In this document: piece after piece, positions 54,695 through 62,072 of the stretch
Position numbering within the stretch: the stretch's first letter is position 1
How the letters are laid out: each line of letters opens with the position of its first letter
Assembly: GCF_022549675.1 (NCBI RefSeq)
Contig: NZ_JAKZGR010000001.1
Span: 310,001-374,000, forward strand
DNA from: Belliella kenyensis
GTDB taxonomy: Bacteria > Bacteroidota > Bacteroidia > Cytophagales > Cyclobacteriaceae
Direction: 5' to 3'
Length of the DNA stretch: 64,000 bases
The notes under the pieces: generated by a model
Database searches by the model: none
Seen by the model: the letters and a program-made list of their open reading frames with translations, nothing else
Told to the model about the DNA's origin: nothing
Made by a program: the position numbers and the translations under genes

Positions 54695-55966
54695 TTAGGA
54701 TGCTGGAAGAACTTTTGAACTTACTTCACCAAAGCCTACCCTGACACCATTGTGCTCACTGTATCCCTTCATGATGACTGTATCTCCATCTTCTATAAAT
54801 GTTCTTTCATCGCCATCATTCAATTGTATTGGCTTTGTACCTTTCCAGGCTAATTCTAGCATAGATCCGTAACTATCTGCTGTAGGACCAGATATTGTAC
54901 CTGAGGCATACATATCTCCTACATTAATATTGCAACCGTTGATGGTATGGTGTGCTAGCTGTTGTGCTATATTCCAATACATGTATTTATAATTGGAAGA
55001 ACATACTTTTGTTGCCTCCTTGTTTTCTGGCTTGATATATACCTCTAAGTTGATATCAAATGCATGATTTTTTTGGCATTGAAGATAGGGTAATACACTT
55101 GGCTCTTGCTTAGGACCTTCTATTCTTACAAATTCCAAAGCCTCCAATGTAACTATCCAAGGAGAGATACTTGAAGCAAAATTCTTTCCTAAGAATGGTC
55201 CCAATGGTACATACTCCCATGACTGAATATCTCTTGCTGACCAGTCATTGAACAATACAAATCCGAATATAAAATCCTCTGCCTCATCTGTACTTACACT
55301 TTCGCCCATTTTAGTCTGCTTTCCAGTGATAAATGCAAGCTCTAACTCAAAATCTAGCCTTCTGCTTGGACCGAAAGCAGGAGCTTCCATGTCTCCATCT
55401 TTGAATTGACCTTTAGGTCTGCTGATAGGAATCCCAGAAGGAATGATAGACGAAGCTCTTCCATGATACCCCACTGGTAGATGCTTCCAGTTTGGCAGCA
55501 ATGCATTATCAGGATCCCTGAACATTGCCCCTACATTGGTGGCGTGTTCTTTACTGCTATAAAAATCAGTGTAATCCCCTATCTTAACAGGAAGTAGCAT
55601 AATAGCTTCTTTTCTTCCCACCATTGCTTTACCCCTACATTGATGCTCTCGAAGGTTCTCATTGTCTTCCAAAAGCAAATCTTGAACCCTTTCCCTGACT
55701 TTTTTAGTAACAGATTTCCCTAACCCGATAAAGTCATTCAATGTGTTTCTTTGGAAAATATCGTTTGGCAATTGGGTGATGTCTGAAAAAAAACCTTCAT
55801 CGTGCAGCACTGACAGATCTACAATTTTGTCTCCAATTGCGATACCTGCTCTAGCGGAAATTCTCTTCGTTTCAAAAACTCCAAAAGGAAGATTATAAAT
55901 AGTAAAGTCTGAATTTTTGGGTACTTGTACCCAAGAGGTCATGGGTTTAATATTCTGATCACTCAT
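54695..55966 (-). CDS. fahA: Fumarylacetoacetase
   Basis: 423 residues, normal length. FTIYNLPFGVFETKR (20-34) is the N-terminal SH3-like domain. FYSSKEHATNVGAMFRDP is the FAH active-site helix with His. GYHGRASSIIPSGIPISRP, LDFELELAFITG (metal-binding Glu) and FNDWSARDIQSWEYVPLGPFLGK complete the core. It catalyses the last step of tyrosine breakdown to fumarate and acetoacetate. It has its own promoter candidate; upstream tyrosine genes are not in the window. Confidence 0.96.
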   Translation of the reverse strand: MSDQNIKPMTSWVQVPKNSDFTIYNLPFGVFETKRISARAGIAIGDKIVDLSVLHDEGFFSDITQLPNDIFQRNTLNDFIGLGKSVTKKVRERVQDLLLEDNENLREHQCRGKAMVGRKEAIMLLPVKIGDYTDFYSSKEHATNVGAMFRDPDNALLPNWKHLPVGYHGRASSIIPSGIPISRPKGQFKDGDMEAPAFGPSRRLDFELELAFITGKQTKMGESVSTDEAEDFIFGFVLFNDWSARDIQSWEYVPLGPFLGKNFASSISPWIVTLEALEFVRIEGPKQEPSVLPYLQCQKNHAFDINLEVYIKPENKEATKVCSSNYKYMYWNIAQQLAHHTINGCNINVGDMYASGTISGPTADSYGSMLELAWKGTKPIQLNDGDERTFIEDGDTVIMKGYSEHNGVRVGFGEVSSKVLPAS

Positions 55967-55988
55967 CTTTGAAAGTTTAATGATGGGG

Positions 55989-55996
55989 CAAAGTTA
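55989..55996 (-). promoter_or_regulatory. -7 box candidate for fahA
   Basis: Minus-strand TAACTTTG fits TAnnTTTG and is followed by CCCC, 22 bp before the ATG. The -33 element is not clear. Confidence 0.4.
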
Positions 55997-56079
55997 ATAT
56001 TTAATACCATATGTAAAAAAATAGTCCAAATACTGTAAAAAATATTAAAAATCAAATAGAGAAATTTGCAACAATCAAT

Positions 56080-56223
56080 TTAATTTTTTTGTTCATGCTT
56101 GTTTGCCTTGCATTTTTTAGAACAATAGATTACAGATTCCCAATTTTTCTCCCACTTTTTTCTCCAAGAAAATGGTCTATTACAGACTGGACATACTTTT
56201 TTTGGCAAAAACTGTTTTTTCAT
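56080..56223 (-). CDS. DUF2256 zinc-ribbon-like small protein
   Basis: A 47-residue gene, ATG 56223 to TAA 56080. [19 protein letters not shown] and [12 protein letters not shown] give the four cysteines (positions 11, 14, 34, 38) and the [11 protein letters not shown] core that define DUF2256. Function is unknown. It lies 20 bp after the MazG-like gene and is the last gene of the minus-strand operon. Confidence 0.9.
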   Translation of the reverse strand: MKKQFLPKKVCPVCNRPFSWRKKWEKNWESVIYCSKKCKANKHEQKN

Positions 56224-56243
56224 TTCTTTGAAACACGGTCATG

Positions 56244-56585
56244 TCAAAATAGTTTTTCATTGTTCCTATGCCTATCAAAATCTCTCAAATTTTTCTTTTC
56301 AAAATTTTTTTTCATTGCCTCAGTTAGGTCTATCCCGGTTTGATTGGCAAGGCAGATTAGTACCCAAAGTACATCTGCCATCTCATCACCGAGATCTTGA
56401 TTTTTATCAGATTCTTTGAATGATTGTTCACCATATTTCCTTGCCATGATTCTTGCCAACTCACCGACTTCTTCCATGAGAATTGTCATATTGGTAAGTT
56501 CACTGAAATATCTAACGCCTACAGTTTTTATCCAATGATCTACAGCGCTTTGAGCTTCTTTTATGGTTATATCTTCTTTTATCAT
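56244..56585 (-). CDS. MazG-like nucleotide pyrophosphohydrolase
   Basis: 113 residues. The all-alpha NTP-PPase metal site is seen in MEEVGELARIM (EExxE) and GDEMADVLWVLICLANQ (ExxxD). It should hydrolyse non-canonical or excess nucleoside triphosphates. It overlaps the dtd stop by four bases (ATGA), so it is co-translated with a second quality-control enzyme. Confidence 0.92.
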   Translation of the reverse strand: MIKEDITIKEAQSAVDHWIKTVGVRYFSELTNMTILMEEVGELARIMARKYGEQSFKESDKNQDLGDEMADVLWVLICLANQTGIDLTEAMKKNFEKKNLRDFDRHRNNEKLF

Positions 56586-57034
56586 ACTTTATTTTTTGAA
56601 TCAATATGTATAGTAACAGGTCCATCATTTGTCAAGGATACTTTCATATCTGCTCCAAATCTTCCAGTCGCTATGGGCTTTCCAATTAGGGTGGACAGAA
56701 TCTGTATTACTTTTTCATATAATGGAATTGCTACTTCTGGCTTAGCAGCCTTAATATAAGAAGGCCTATTTCCTTTTTTCGTACTAGCATGAAGGGTAAA
56801 CTGTGATACTAAAAGAATCTCACCTTTGATTTCAAGCAGACTTTTGTTCATTATATGAGCCTCATCAGGAAAAATTCGCATGTTGACTATTTTATTACAT
56901 AGCCACTCAATATCACTATGGTCATCGGCATGCTCTATTCCCAGTAGGATCATTAATCCTTCACCTATGTTACCAATTACTTGATTCTCTACCGTTACAG
57001 AAGCTGAGGAAACTCTTTGTAAAATGGCTATCAT
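56582..57034 (-). CDS. dtd: D-aminoacyl-tRNA deacylase
   Basis: 150 residues. MIAILQRVSSASVTVENQVIG as start, SQFTLHASTKKGNRPSY with the active-site Thr region, and TNDGPVTIHIDSK with the Gly-cisPro motif GPVT. It frees D-amino acids (and glycine on tRNA-Ala) from mischarged tRNA. It overlaps its neighbours by four bases on both sides, in an operon with MazG and an atypical SDR. Confidence 0.96.
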   Translation of the reverse strand: MIAILQRVSSASVTVENQVIGNIGEGLMILLGIEHADDHSDIEWLCNKIVNMRIFPDEAHIMNKSLLEIKGEILLVSQFTLHASTKKGNRPSYIKAAKPEVAIPLYEKVIQILSTLIGKPIATGRFGADMKVSLTNDGPVTIHIDSKNKV

Positions 57035-57759
57035 ACTTTTTGAGTTAATTCTTGCATAGTCCCAGAAGGTATCACTTCTACCCGAAGGTGATTTTCATTC
57101 ACTGCATAGTCGATCATGGATTTAGCCACTTGATGATCATAGATAGGACGTATCTTCTTGAGTAGCTTTAGCCAAATCAATGGTTTCATGACTATTTTAG
57201 CAACTTCCTCTCCAAATCGGAATTCCGATCTACTTCCCATAAGAAGGGATGGTTGAAAAATCCCTAGATAACCAAAAGATAGAACTTTAAGGTCTTCCTC
57301 TGTTTCTCCTTTGACCTGATTATAGAATATATTTGACGTAGGATCGGCACCGAGTGCACTGACATAGAGAAATTTTTTAGCCCCAAGCTTTTTTACAAAC
57401 TCTGCATAGTTGATTACAAAATCGTGATCTACTTTATAAAATTGCTCTTTGGAACCAGCCTGCTTTATAGTAGTCCCTAGTGAACAGAAAGCATGAATTT
57501 CAAACAGTCTATTGTTAATAGCATCTACAAATGGAAATAATATTCCCCCAATATCTTCCTTTCTCAACATCATCTCCAAATCCCATTCTCTCATGTTATT
57601 CATATCACCTGCTATTTGAATTAGCTTTTCATGTTTTAAAGCTAATTTTCTTCTACCGATGGATAGAACATGTGCATACTCTGGGTGTTGAATCAATTGA
57701 TGCATGAGCTGCATTCCTATCAATCCAGAAGTACCAGATATTATTGCGATTTTTTTCAT
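57031..57759 (-). CDS. Atypical SDR (HTATIP2-like NAD(P)-binding protein)
   Basis: 242 residues. The Rossmann start IAIISGTSGLIGMQLMHQL is an atypical GxxGxxG. FVDAINNRLFEIHAFCSLGTT and FLYVSALGADPTSNIFYNQVKGETEEDL give the SxxxGA...Y..K-like segment (YNQVKGETE), as in the HTATIP2/oxidoreductase branch. FGYLGIFQPSLLMG also fits. The substrate is unknown; some members are redox sensors rather than enzymes. It overlaps dtd by four bases. Confidence 0.85.
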   Translation of the reverse strand: MKKIAIISGTSGLIGMQLMHQLIQHPEYAHVLSIGRRKLALKHEKLIQIAGDMNNMREWDLEMMLRKEDIGGILFPFVDAINNRLFEIHAFCSLGTTIKQAGSKEQFYKVDHDFVINYAEFVKKLGAKKFLYVSALGADPTSNIFYNQVKGETEEDLKVLSFGYLGIFQPSLLMGSRSEFRFGEEVAKIVMKPLIWLKLLKKIRPIYDHQVAKSMIDYAVNENHLRVEVIPSGTMQELTQKV

Positions 57760-57765
57760 GCTAGC

Positions 57766-58191
57766 TTAAATTGGTTTATTTCCATTGACTCTCTCCCACT
57801 CCAGAAACTCTTCAACTTCAATCTTTAGCGCATTGAAAATAGCTATGATCACAGAGATATCATCTGCATAACCGATGACAGGTAGAAAGTCAGGAATAAA
57901 ATCTATGGGAGTCACAAAGTATAAAATTCCAAGTACAAGTAGACCTAGGGTTTTCATAGAGAGCTTATGTTCTCCAGATTTGTGAGCATAAATCATCCGT
58001 TTAAAGATCATAAGAGGTTCCATAGCAAGTTGAACTTTTGGATGATCTTTAAGCTGATGTAACCTTACAGAGGCACTTTTCATGAGTTGTTTTAATTTAC
58101 CCTCTTCACCAATGATTGCATTGACTTGATTCATGTAGCGCTGTTTGGCTTTTTCAAAATATGCTTGTGACTTCTTTATATTGATTCCCAT
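57766..58191 (-). CDS. YkvA (DUF1232) family protein
   Basis: 141 residues. The DUF1232 core is LLVLGILYFVTPIDFIPDFLPVIGYADDISVI (about 85-116), one membrane segment with the PIDxIPDFxPxxGxxDD signature. An N-terminal helical part (SQAYFEKAKQRYMNQVNAII) precedes it. Function is unknown; typically a small inner membrane protein. It is in the operon of the SDR gene (6 bp). Confidence 0.9.
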   Translation of the reverse strand: MGINIKKSQAYFEKAKQRYMNQVNAIIGEEGKLKQLMKSASVRLHQLKDHPKVQLAMEPLMIFKRMIYAHKSGEHKLSMKTLGLLVLGILYFVTPIDFIPDFLPVIGYADDISVIIAIFNALKIEVEEFLEWERVNGNKPI

Positions 58192-58194
58192 AAT

Positions 58195-58716
58195 TTAAAA
58201 GTAAATGCTAATTTCAGATTTTACCTGATTCAGTGCATTTTGTATGCCATCATTTCTATTTTCCAATGATTTCTGAAAAATTCTCTTTCCCAAATCAATC
58301 CCCCTAGCTTCGCTATTCATGTCTTGATAGGCAGTATTGATCATGGTGACTACTGATTCTACAGCACCTCGCACGGATTGCCAAGTAGCATCTGAAAAAT
58401 AAATCTGCTGTGAAAGATTATGATTAAACTCCTCTCTCACCTCGTACAACAATTGAGCATGTAAATCTTTTGCAGAAAAATCAGGCTGATTTACTCTTCT
58501 GACAAGATTATTCGGGGTAATTCTTTCTAATAAAAGACAAATTCTTTCCGCTGCTTGAAGACGTACTGGTATTAATAATTCTGAGTTTTTTGTTTTGATA
58601 TGAATCAATTGATTCTCTCTTTCTCTCTTCAAAAAGGAAACAACTGTCAAATACATACCATAAATAACTAAACTAGCGGGTAAAACGATTTTTAATAACT
58701 CCGAAATAAGCTCCAT
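58195..58716 (-). CDS. Membrane-anchored conserved Bacteroidota protein, function unknown
   Basis: 173 residues. One N-terminal membrane helix (LLKIVLPASLVIYGMYLTVVSF) precedes a cytosolic helical domain: LIPVRLQAAERICLLLERI, NLVRRV, LLYEVREEFNHNLSQQIYFSD, and a helix-rich end. The LRLQAxERxxLxLER pattern with LxxxxREEFxHNLSQQIYxS recurs in Bacteroidota proteins beside YkvA genes, which supports a real gene but not a function. It is the first gene of the operon, three bp before ykvA. Confidence 0.75.
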   Translation of the reverse strand: MELISELLKIVLPASLVIYGMYLTVVSFLKRERENQLIHIKTKNSELLIPVRLQAAERICLLLERITPNNLVRRVNQPDFSAKDLHAQLLYEVREEFNHNLSQQIYFSDATWQSVRGAVESVVTMINTAYQDMNSEARGIDLGKRIFQKSLENRNDGIQNALNQVKSEISIYF

Positions 58717-58830
58717 GCATGATATTCATTTAATGAGAGTGTGAATATCTGAATTTTTGAGAGCTTTTTGGAATTAAGTCTCTTTTAAATCACAAAAATT
58801 GCTAACCTAGTTTGATTGATGCTTAAAAGT

Positions 58831-59109
58831 TCAAGCAAAAATCCTATCTGAAGACAAATCTAATTCTGACAGATACTTTTCAAAATTCAAATAATTGATT
58901 TCTTTTATCATCATGATCAAGGTATGTGCAAACTCTTGCTTACACATGCTGACAAAAAAACTAAAATTCTCTTCTTGACATTTTCTTACTCTATTCTCGT
59001 CAAAAATTCTAGTTAATTCAGCCTTACTTTTTGCTTTTACCAGCAATTTATCTTGATCCTTTTCATTTATCACGATAGAAAAAGTACCGTGTAGCGAATT
59101 AATTACCAT
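58831..59109 (-). CDS. Small protein of unknown function
   Basis: 92 residues. LHGTFSIVINEKDQDKLLVKAKSKAELTRIF, then FFVSMCKQEFAHTLIMMIKEINYLNFEKYL. The pattern G.YSI....LLVRA..K.DL..LF...F...V....F...I..IDY.NFK occurs in small bacterial and phage proteins I have met without a function. Single gene, flanked by AT-rich spacers. Confidence 0.6.
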   Translation of the reverse strand: MVINSLHGTFSIVINEKDQDKLLVKAKSKAELTRIFDENRVRKCQEENFSFFVSMCKQEFAHTLIMMIKEINYLNFEKYLSELDLSSDRIFA

Positions 59110-59686
59110 ATTAATAATTCTATTATTCTCTGACTAATAAATAAAACATGAAAGTAACTCTTATTTCACTGAAAATCAAACCTATAAAAAGTCTAAATTT
59201 TAGTGCACCCTAACGCTTTTACTGATTTACGCAAAATTATGAATAATCAGATTTACTTAAAATACCCTAATCGGGGTATTTTTTAATAAAATCCACATGA
59301 TTTCAAAAACATGAATAGCAAACCATATAGCTGATCGCCATAACATCAAAGATATGTAAGGTTGATTACATTATCATCAAATAAAATATAATTTTACTAT
59401 TAAATAATTTAAAATATCACACATACTTCAAATTTTACATAAAATTATATTTATTCACTTTAAAGTAAGTAGAAAATTGTGAATAGTCTGAAATTCGATT
59501 AAACACTTATCAGCCATTTTCAAGCAATCTTGCATTTAGAATGTAAATTATATTCGCATGATATGTGATTCTATGTTATCCCACAAAAAATGTGATATTT
59601 AAGAAAATTTTTCTTATTGATAGACAAGGGATTAAATTTTCATAAAAGAAATAGCCAAATTTTAATGCTTAATATACATTTCGTGT
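59110..59686. other. AT-rich intergenic region upstream of the tRNA genes
   Basis: About 580 bp of very low GC content without an open frame of note. It contains AATACCC-TAATCGGGGTATTTTT near 59260-59285, a hairpin with a T-tract that may terminate a transcript reading rightwards. Nothing else was recognised. Confidence 0.45.
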
Positions 59687-59719
59687 TTTGTTAATTTAAA
59701 TAATAATCCTTTATATTTG
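59687..59719 (+). promoter_or_regulatory. Promoter of the tRNA-Ser/tRNA-Pro transcript
   Basis: TTTG (59687-59690) and TATATTTG (59712-59719), 21 bases apart, match the Bacteroidota sigma-A consensus. Transcription would begin near 59726, giving an 86-base leader before the first tRNA. Confidence 0.6.
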
Positions 59720-59811
59720 CATCACTTTAAAGAAAGTCATAGAGAAATAGATATATAAAAATATTTCCTTTTGGATATCTAAATTAAAGTTGTGTTTGAG
59801 AACACAGATAA

Positions 59812-59900
59812 AGAGAGTTGGGTGAGTGGCTTAAACCAGCAGTTTGCTAAACTGTCGTACGGGTAATTCCGTACCGGGGGTTCGAATCCCCCACTCTCTG
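59812..59900 (+). tRNA. tRNA-Ser (GCU)
   Basis: Class II tRNA of 89 bases. Acceptor AGAGAGT pairs with ACTCTCT (59893-59899), discriminator G. The anticodon stem GCAGT/ACTGT encloses TTGCTAA, so the anticodon is GCT. A long variable arm (GTACGGG-TAATT-CCGTAC) identifies Ser. The T arm is GGGGGTTCGAATCCCCC. The CCA end is not encoded. Confidence 0.95.
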
Positions 59901-59910
59901 CTGTATTGTT

Positions 59911-59984
59911 CGGGGTGTAGCGTAGCCCGGTATCGCGCCACATTTGGGATGTGGAGGTCGTAGGTTCGAATCCTGCCACCCCGA
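59911..59984 (+). tRNA. tRNA-Pro (UGG)
   Basis: 74 bases. Acceptor CGGGGTG pairs with CACCCCG (59977-59983), discriminator A. Anticodon arm CCACA-TTTGGGA-TGTGG gives TGG. The T arm holds GTTCGAATC. The CCA end is not encoded. It is 10 bp after tRNA-Ser and surely in the same transcript. Confidence 0.95.
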
Positions 59985-60009
59985 CAACATGGGAGTCCAA
60001 CTCCCTTTG

Positions 60010-60052
60010 AAAGCCTGTAAATCGTATGATTTACAGGCTTTTCTGTTTTTTT
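60010..60052 (+). terminator. Terminator of the tRNA transcript
   Basis: AAAGCCTGTAAATC (60010-60023) pairs exactly with GATTTACAGGCTTT (60028-60041) around GTAT, followed by TCTGTTTTTTT. It lies 25 bp after tRNA-Pro. Confidence 0.9.
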
Positions 60053-60243
60053 CGATATCATAGGAAACACACCTAATTTCAATAAAAATAAGACCTTTTC
60101 GGTGACCTAAATGATAGGTAAAGACTTAGAAAACATGGGAACGAACATTTTTGGCCAATAAGAACTTTTAATTATCATCATAAATAATGAGAAATGGGCC
60201 TACTTATGACTAAAAAATTAAGTAAAAAATATAGGTAAGAAAA
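60053..60243. other. AT-rich spacer after the tRNA terminator
   Basis: No gene, hairpin or recognisable signal. It leads into repeat copy B. Confidence 0.5.
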
Positions 60244-60400
60244 TATGGATATACGGAACTTTTCCAATAAGATTACAAAATTCCGATTGATCTAATTTCC
60301 GATATAAATTGATATTGGATACTTATGAATATTGACCATTAACAACCTGTTGAGCCAATGAATTGACGTTACTGGCAAAAAAGCGAATAATCAGATTAAA
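60244..60400 (-). repeat. Dispersed intergenic repeat, copy B
   Basis: Inverted near-copy of 8157-8312 (about 14 mismatches in about 154 bases by hand, no gaps). From the left it starts TATGGATATACGGAAC and ends ATAATCAGATTA. It lies between the tRNA terminator and the end of the SusD gene. Frames are broken by several stops, more than in copy A. Confidence 0.8.
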
Positions 60401-60469
60401 AAAAATCCAGATTCAAGCCTCCAACATTAAGGGAGATTGAACCTGGATACAAAAACATGTTTGATTCTC

Positions 60470-62059
60470 TTAGTAACTTGCGTTTTGTGTAAGGTTAGGA
60501 TTGTTATTCAACTCAGCCTCAGGTATGGGGAAGATGATTTTGTCTTGAGCTTGAGGGTGTGGTCTATGATTAAACCAACTCTTGGTTTGAAATACACCAA
60601 ACCTGATCAAGTCTTGTCTTCTATGGGCTTCAGCAGCAAACTCCCACCCCAATTCATCAAGAAATCCTCCGAATGGAATCACACCTGTATCCAAATCAAT
60701 ACTTCCATCAAGATTCTGATATCCATATTGATACCTGCTATTCCCTTCAAGTTGAGCTGCTGTCACCGTGGCTTTGGCAGGATTGGTATTTGCAAAAGCC
60801 CTAGCCCTTACTTCTGAGACTATTTCAGCAGCATGAGTACCATTTCCTAGTCTCAATAAAGCTTCAGCTTTCATCATCAAGACATCTGCATATCTAAAGA
60901 ATGGAAAATCATTATCCAAACTTCCAGTCGCACCTTGTTTGATTTGGTATTTACCTATTCTGTAGCCTTGACTTGACGTAGTTGCAGCGATACTAGGCAC
61001 TCCTTTGGTATAATTGATCACCATTTCTCCAGTATTGGCATGGAACTGCGGACCCATGATCCATGTGTCATAAAGCCTACCATCCTCTACATCATAAGTA
61101 TCGATAAATTGTGGAACAGCGCAATTTCCTCCCCATGGTCCTGCTTGCATGTTATAAACAAATCTGCTCAAAGGATCCAATGTCTTCATGTGAACGGTAT
61201 TACCTTGTCCAAAAATTTCGTCATAGGGAACTGCAAAAATAATTTCCCCATTGTTTTGATTCTCCCAATGAAAAACTTTTGCATACACATCATCAAGTTG
61301 GTATGCACCACCAGCAATGATTTCATCACACACTTCTATCACTTTTTGCCATTGTGGTGTACCAGTATATACCTCTGCATTGAGGTAAATCTTGGCCAAC
61401 AAGGTTTTGGCTACCCAATAATTAATTTGACCATACGAATTTCTTGCATCCTTACTTAAGTTAGGCAATGCTGCTTCAATTTCTTTAATGATGAAGTCAT
61501 ACAACTCAGTCCTTGAGCTTTGCTGCGGCAAACTAATATCTCTGAAATCGGTTACGATTGGAACATTCCCATGATTATCCAGAAGCAGATAATAGGCAAA
61601 TGCTCTTACAGCTTTTAATTCGGCAATTACAGCTTCCCTTCCATTCTCTATGGATATTTGGTCATCTTCTATTTGAGCGATTACCCGGTTGGCTGTAGTG
61701 ATACTTCTGTATGAGCTTTGCCAAAGATTCGTAGGCTGCCACTGAAGCGATGTCCAAGTGTGCTGATGCATTCTTACATAGGTTCCCCCATCATACCAGC
61801 CATTTGGTCTGGCAGGGGTAACTATGGCATCGGCTGATTCTTCTTGCACATCAAAATGACCCTGCCATCCCATCATCAAAGCCCGGAGAGAGCCGTATAC
61901 AGGTGCAATAATGGCAGGAATATCTCTTTCCCCTGGTCTGAAATTCTCGGATAATACCTCTGAATATACTTTTTCATCTAGATTCAGACATGATTGGAAA
62001 GCAAAACTTCCCCCAATCATCAAAGCAGAACCTAAAACTATTTTGTTGAATACTTTCAT
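60470..62059 (-). CDS. SusD/RagB family nutrient-binding outer membrane lipoprotein
   Basis: 529 residues from ATG 62059 (the frame to 62137 overlaps the SusC gene). Lipobox FAFQSCLNLDEK, Cys about 23. SusD fold: tetratricopeptide-like helices with SYRSITTANRVIAQIEDDQI, AVRAFAYYLLLDNHGNVPIVTDF, LLAKIYLNAEVYTG and the C-terminal LDELGWEFAAEAHRRQDLIRFG with PIPEAELNNNPNLTQNASY. It lies on the SusC barrel as a lid and binds a glycan or peptide. It follows susC by 13 bp. No glycoside hydrolase is visible in the window, so the ligand is unknown. Confidence 0.95.
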   Translation of the reverse strand: MKVFNKIVLGSALMIGGSFAFQSCLNLDEKVYSEVLSENFRPGERDIPAIIAPVYGSLRALMMGWQGHFDVQEESADAIVTPARPNGWYDGGTYVRMHQHTWTSLQWQPTNLWQSSYRSITTANRVIAQIEDDQISIENGREAVIAELKAVRAFAYYLLLDNHGNVPIVTDFRDISLPQQSSRTELYDFIIKEIEAALPNLSKDARNSYGQINYWVAKTLLAKIYLNAEVYTGTPQWQKVIEVCDEIIAGGAYQLDDVYAKVFHWENQNNGEIIFAVPYDEIFGQGNTVHMKTLDPLSRFVYNMQAGPWGGNCAVPQFIDTYDVEDGRLYDTWIMGPQFHANTGEMVINYTKGVPSIAATTSSQGYRIGKYQIKQGATGSLDNDFPFFRYADVLMMKAEALLRLGNGTHAAEIVSEVRARAFANTNPAKATVTAAQLEGNSRYQYGYQNLDGSIDLDTGVIPFGGFLDELGWEFAAEAHRRQDLIRFGVFQTKSWFNHRPHPQAQDKIIFPIPEAELNNNPNLTQNASY

Positions 62060-62072
62060 GATTTTGATCTTT

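Noticed and set aside
59779-60082. Two minus-strand frames of 73 and 83 codons containing GFEPTTSTS and GGFEPPVRN type strings
   Set aside because: They are antisense translations of the tRNA-Ser and tRNA-Pro genes; such strings are a well-known database artefact.
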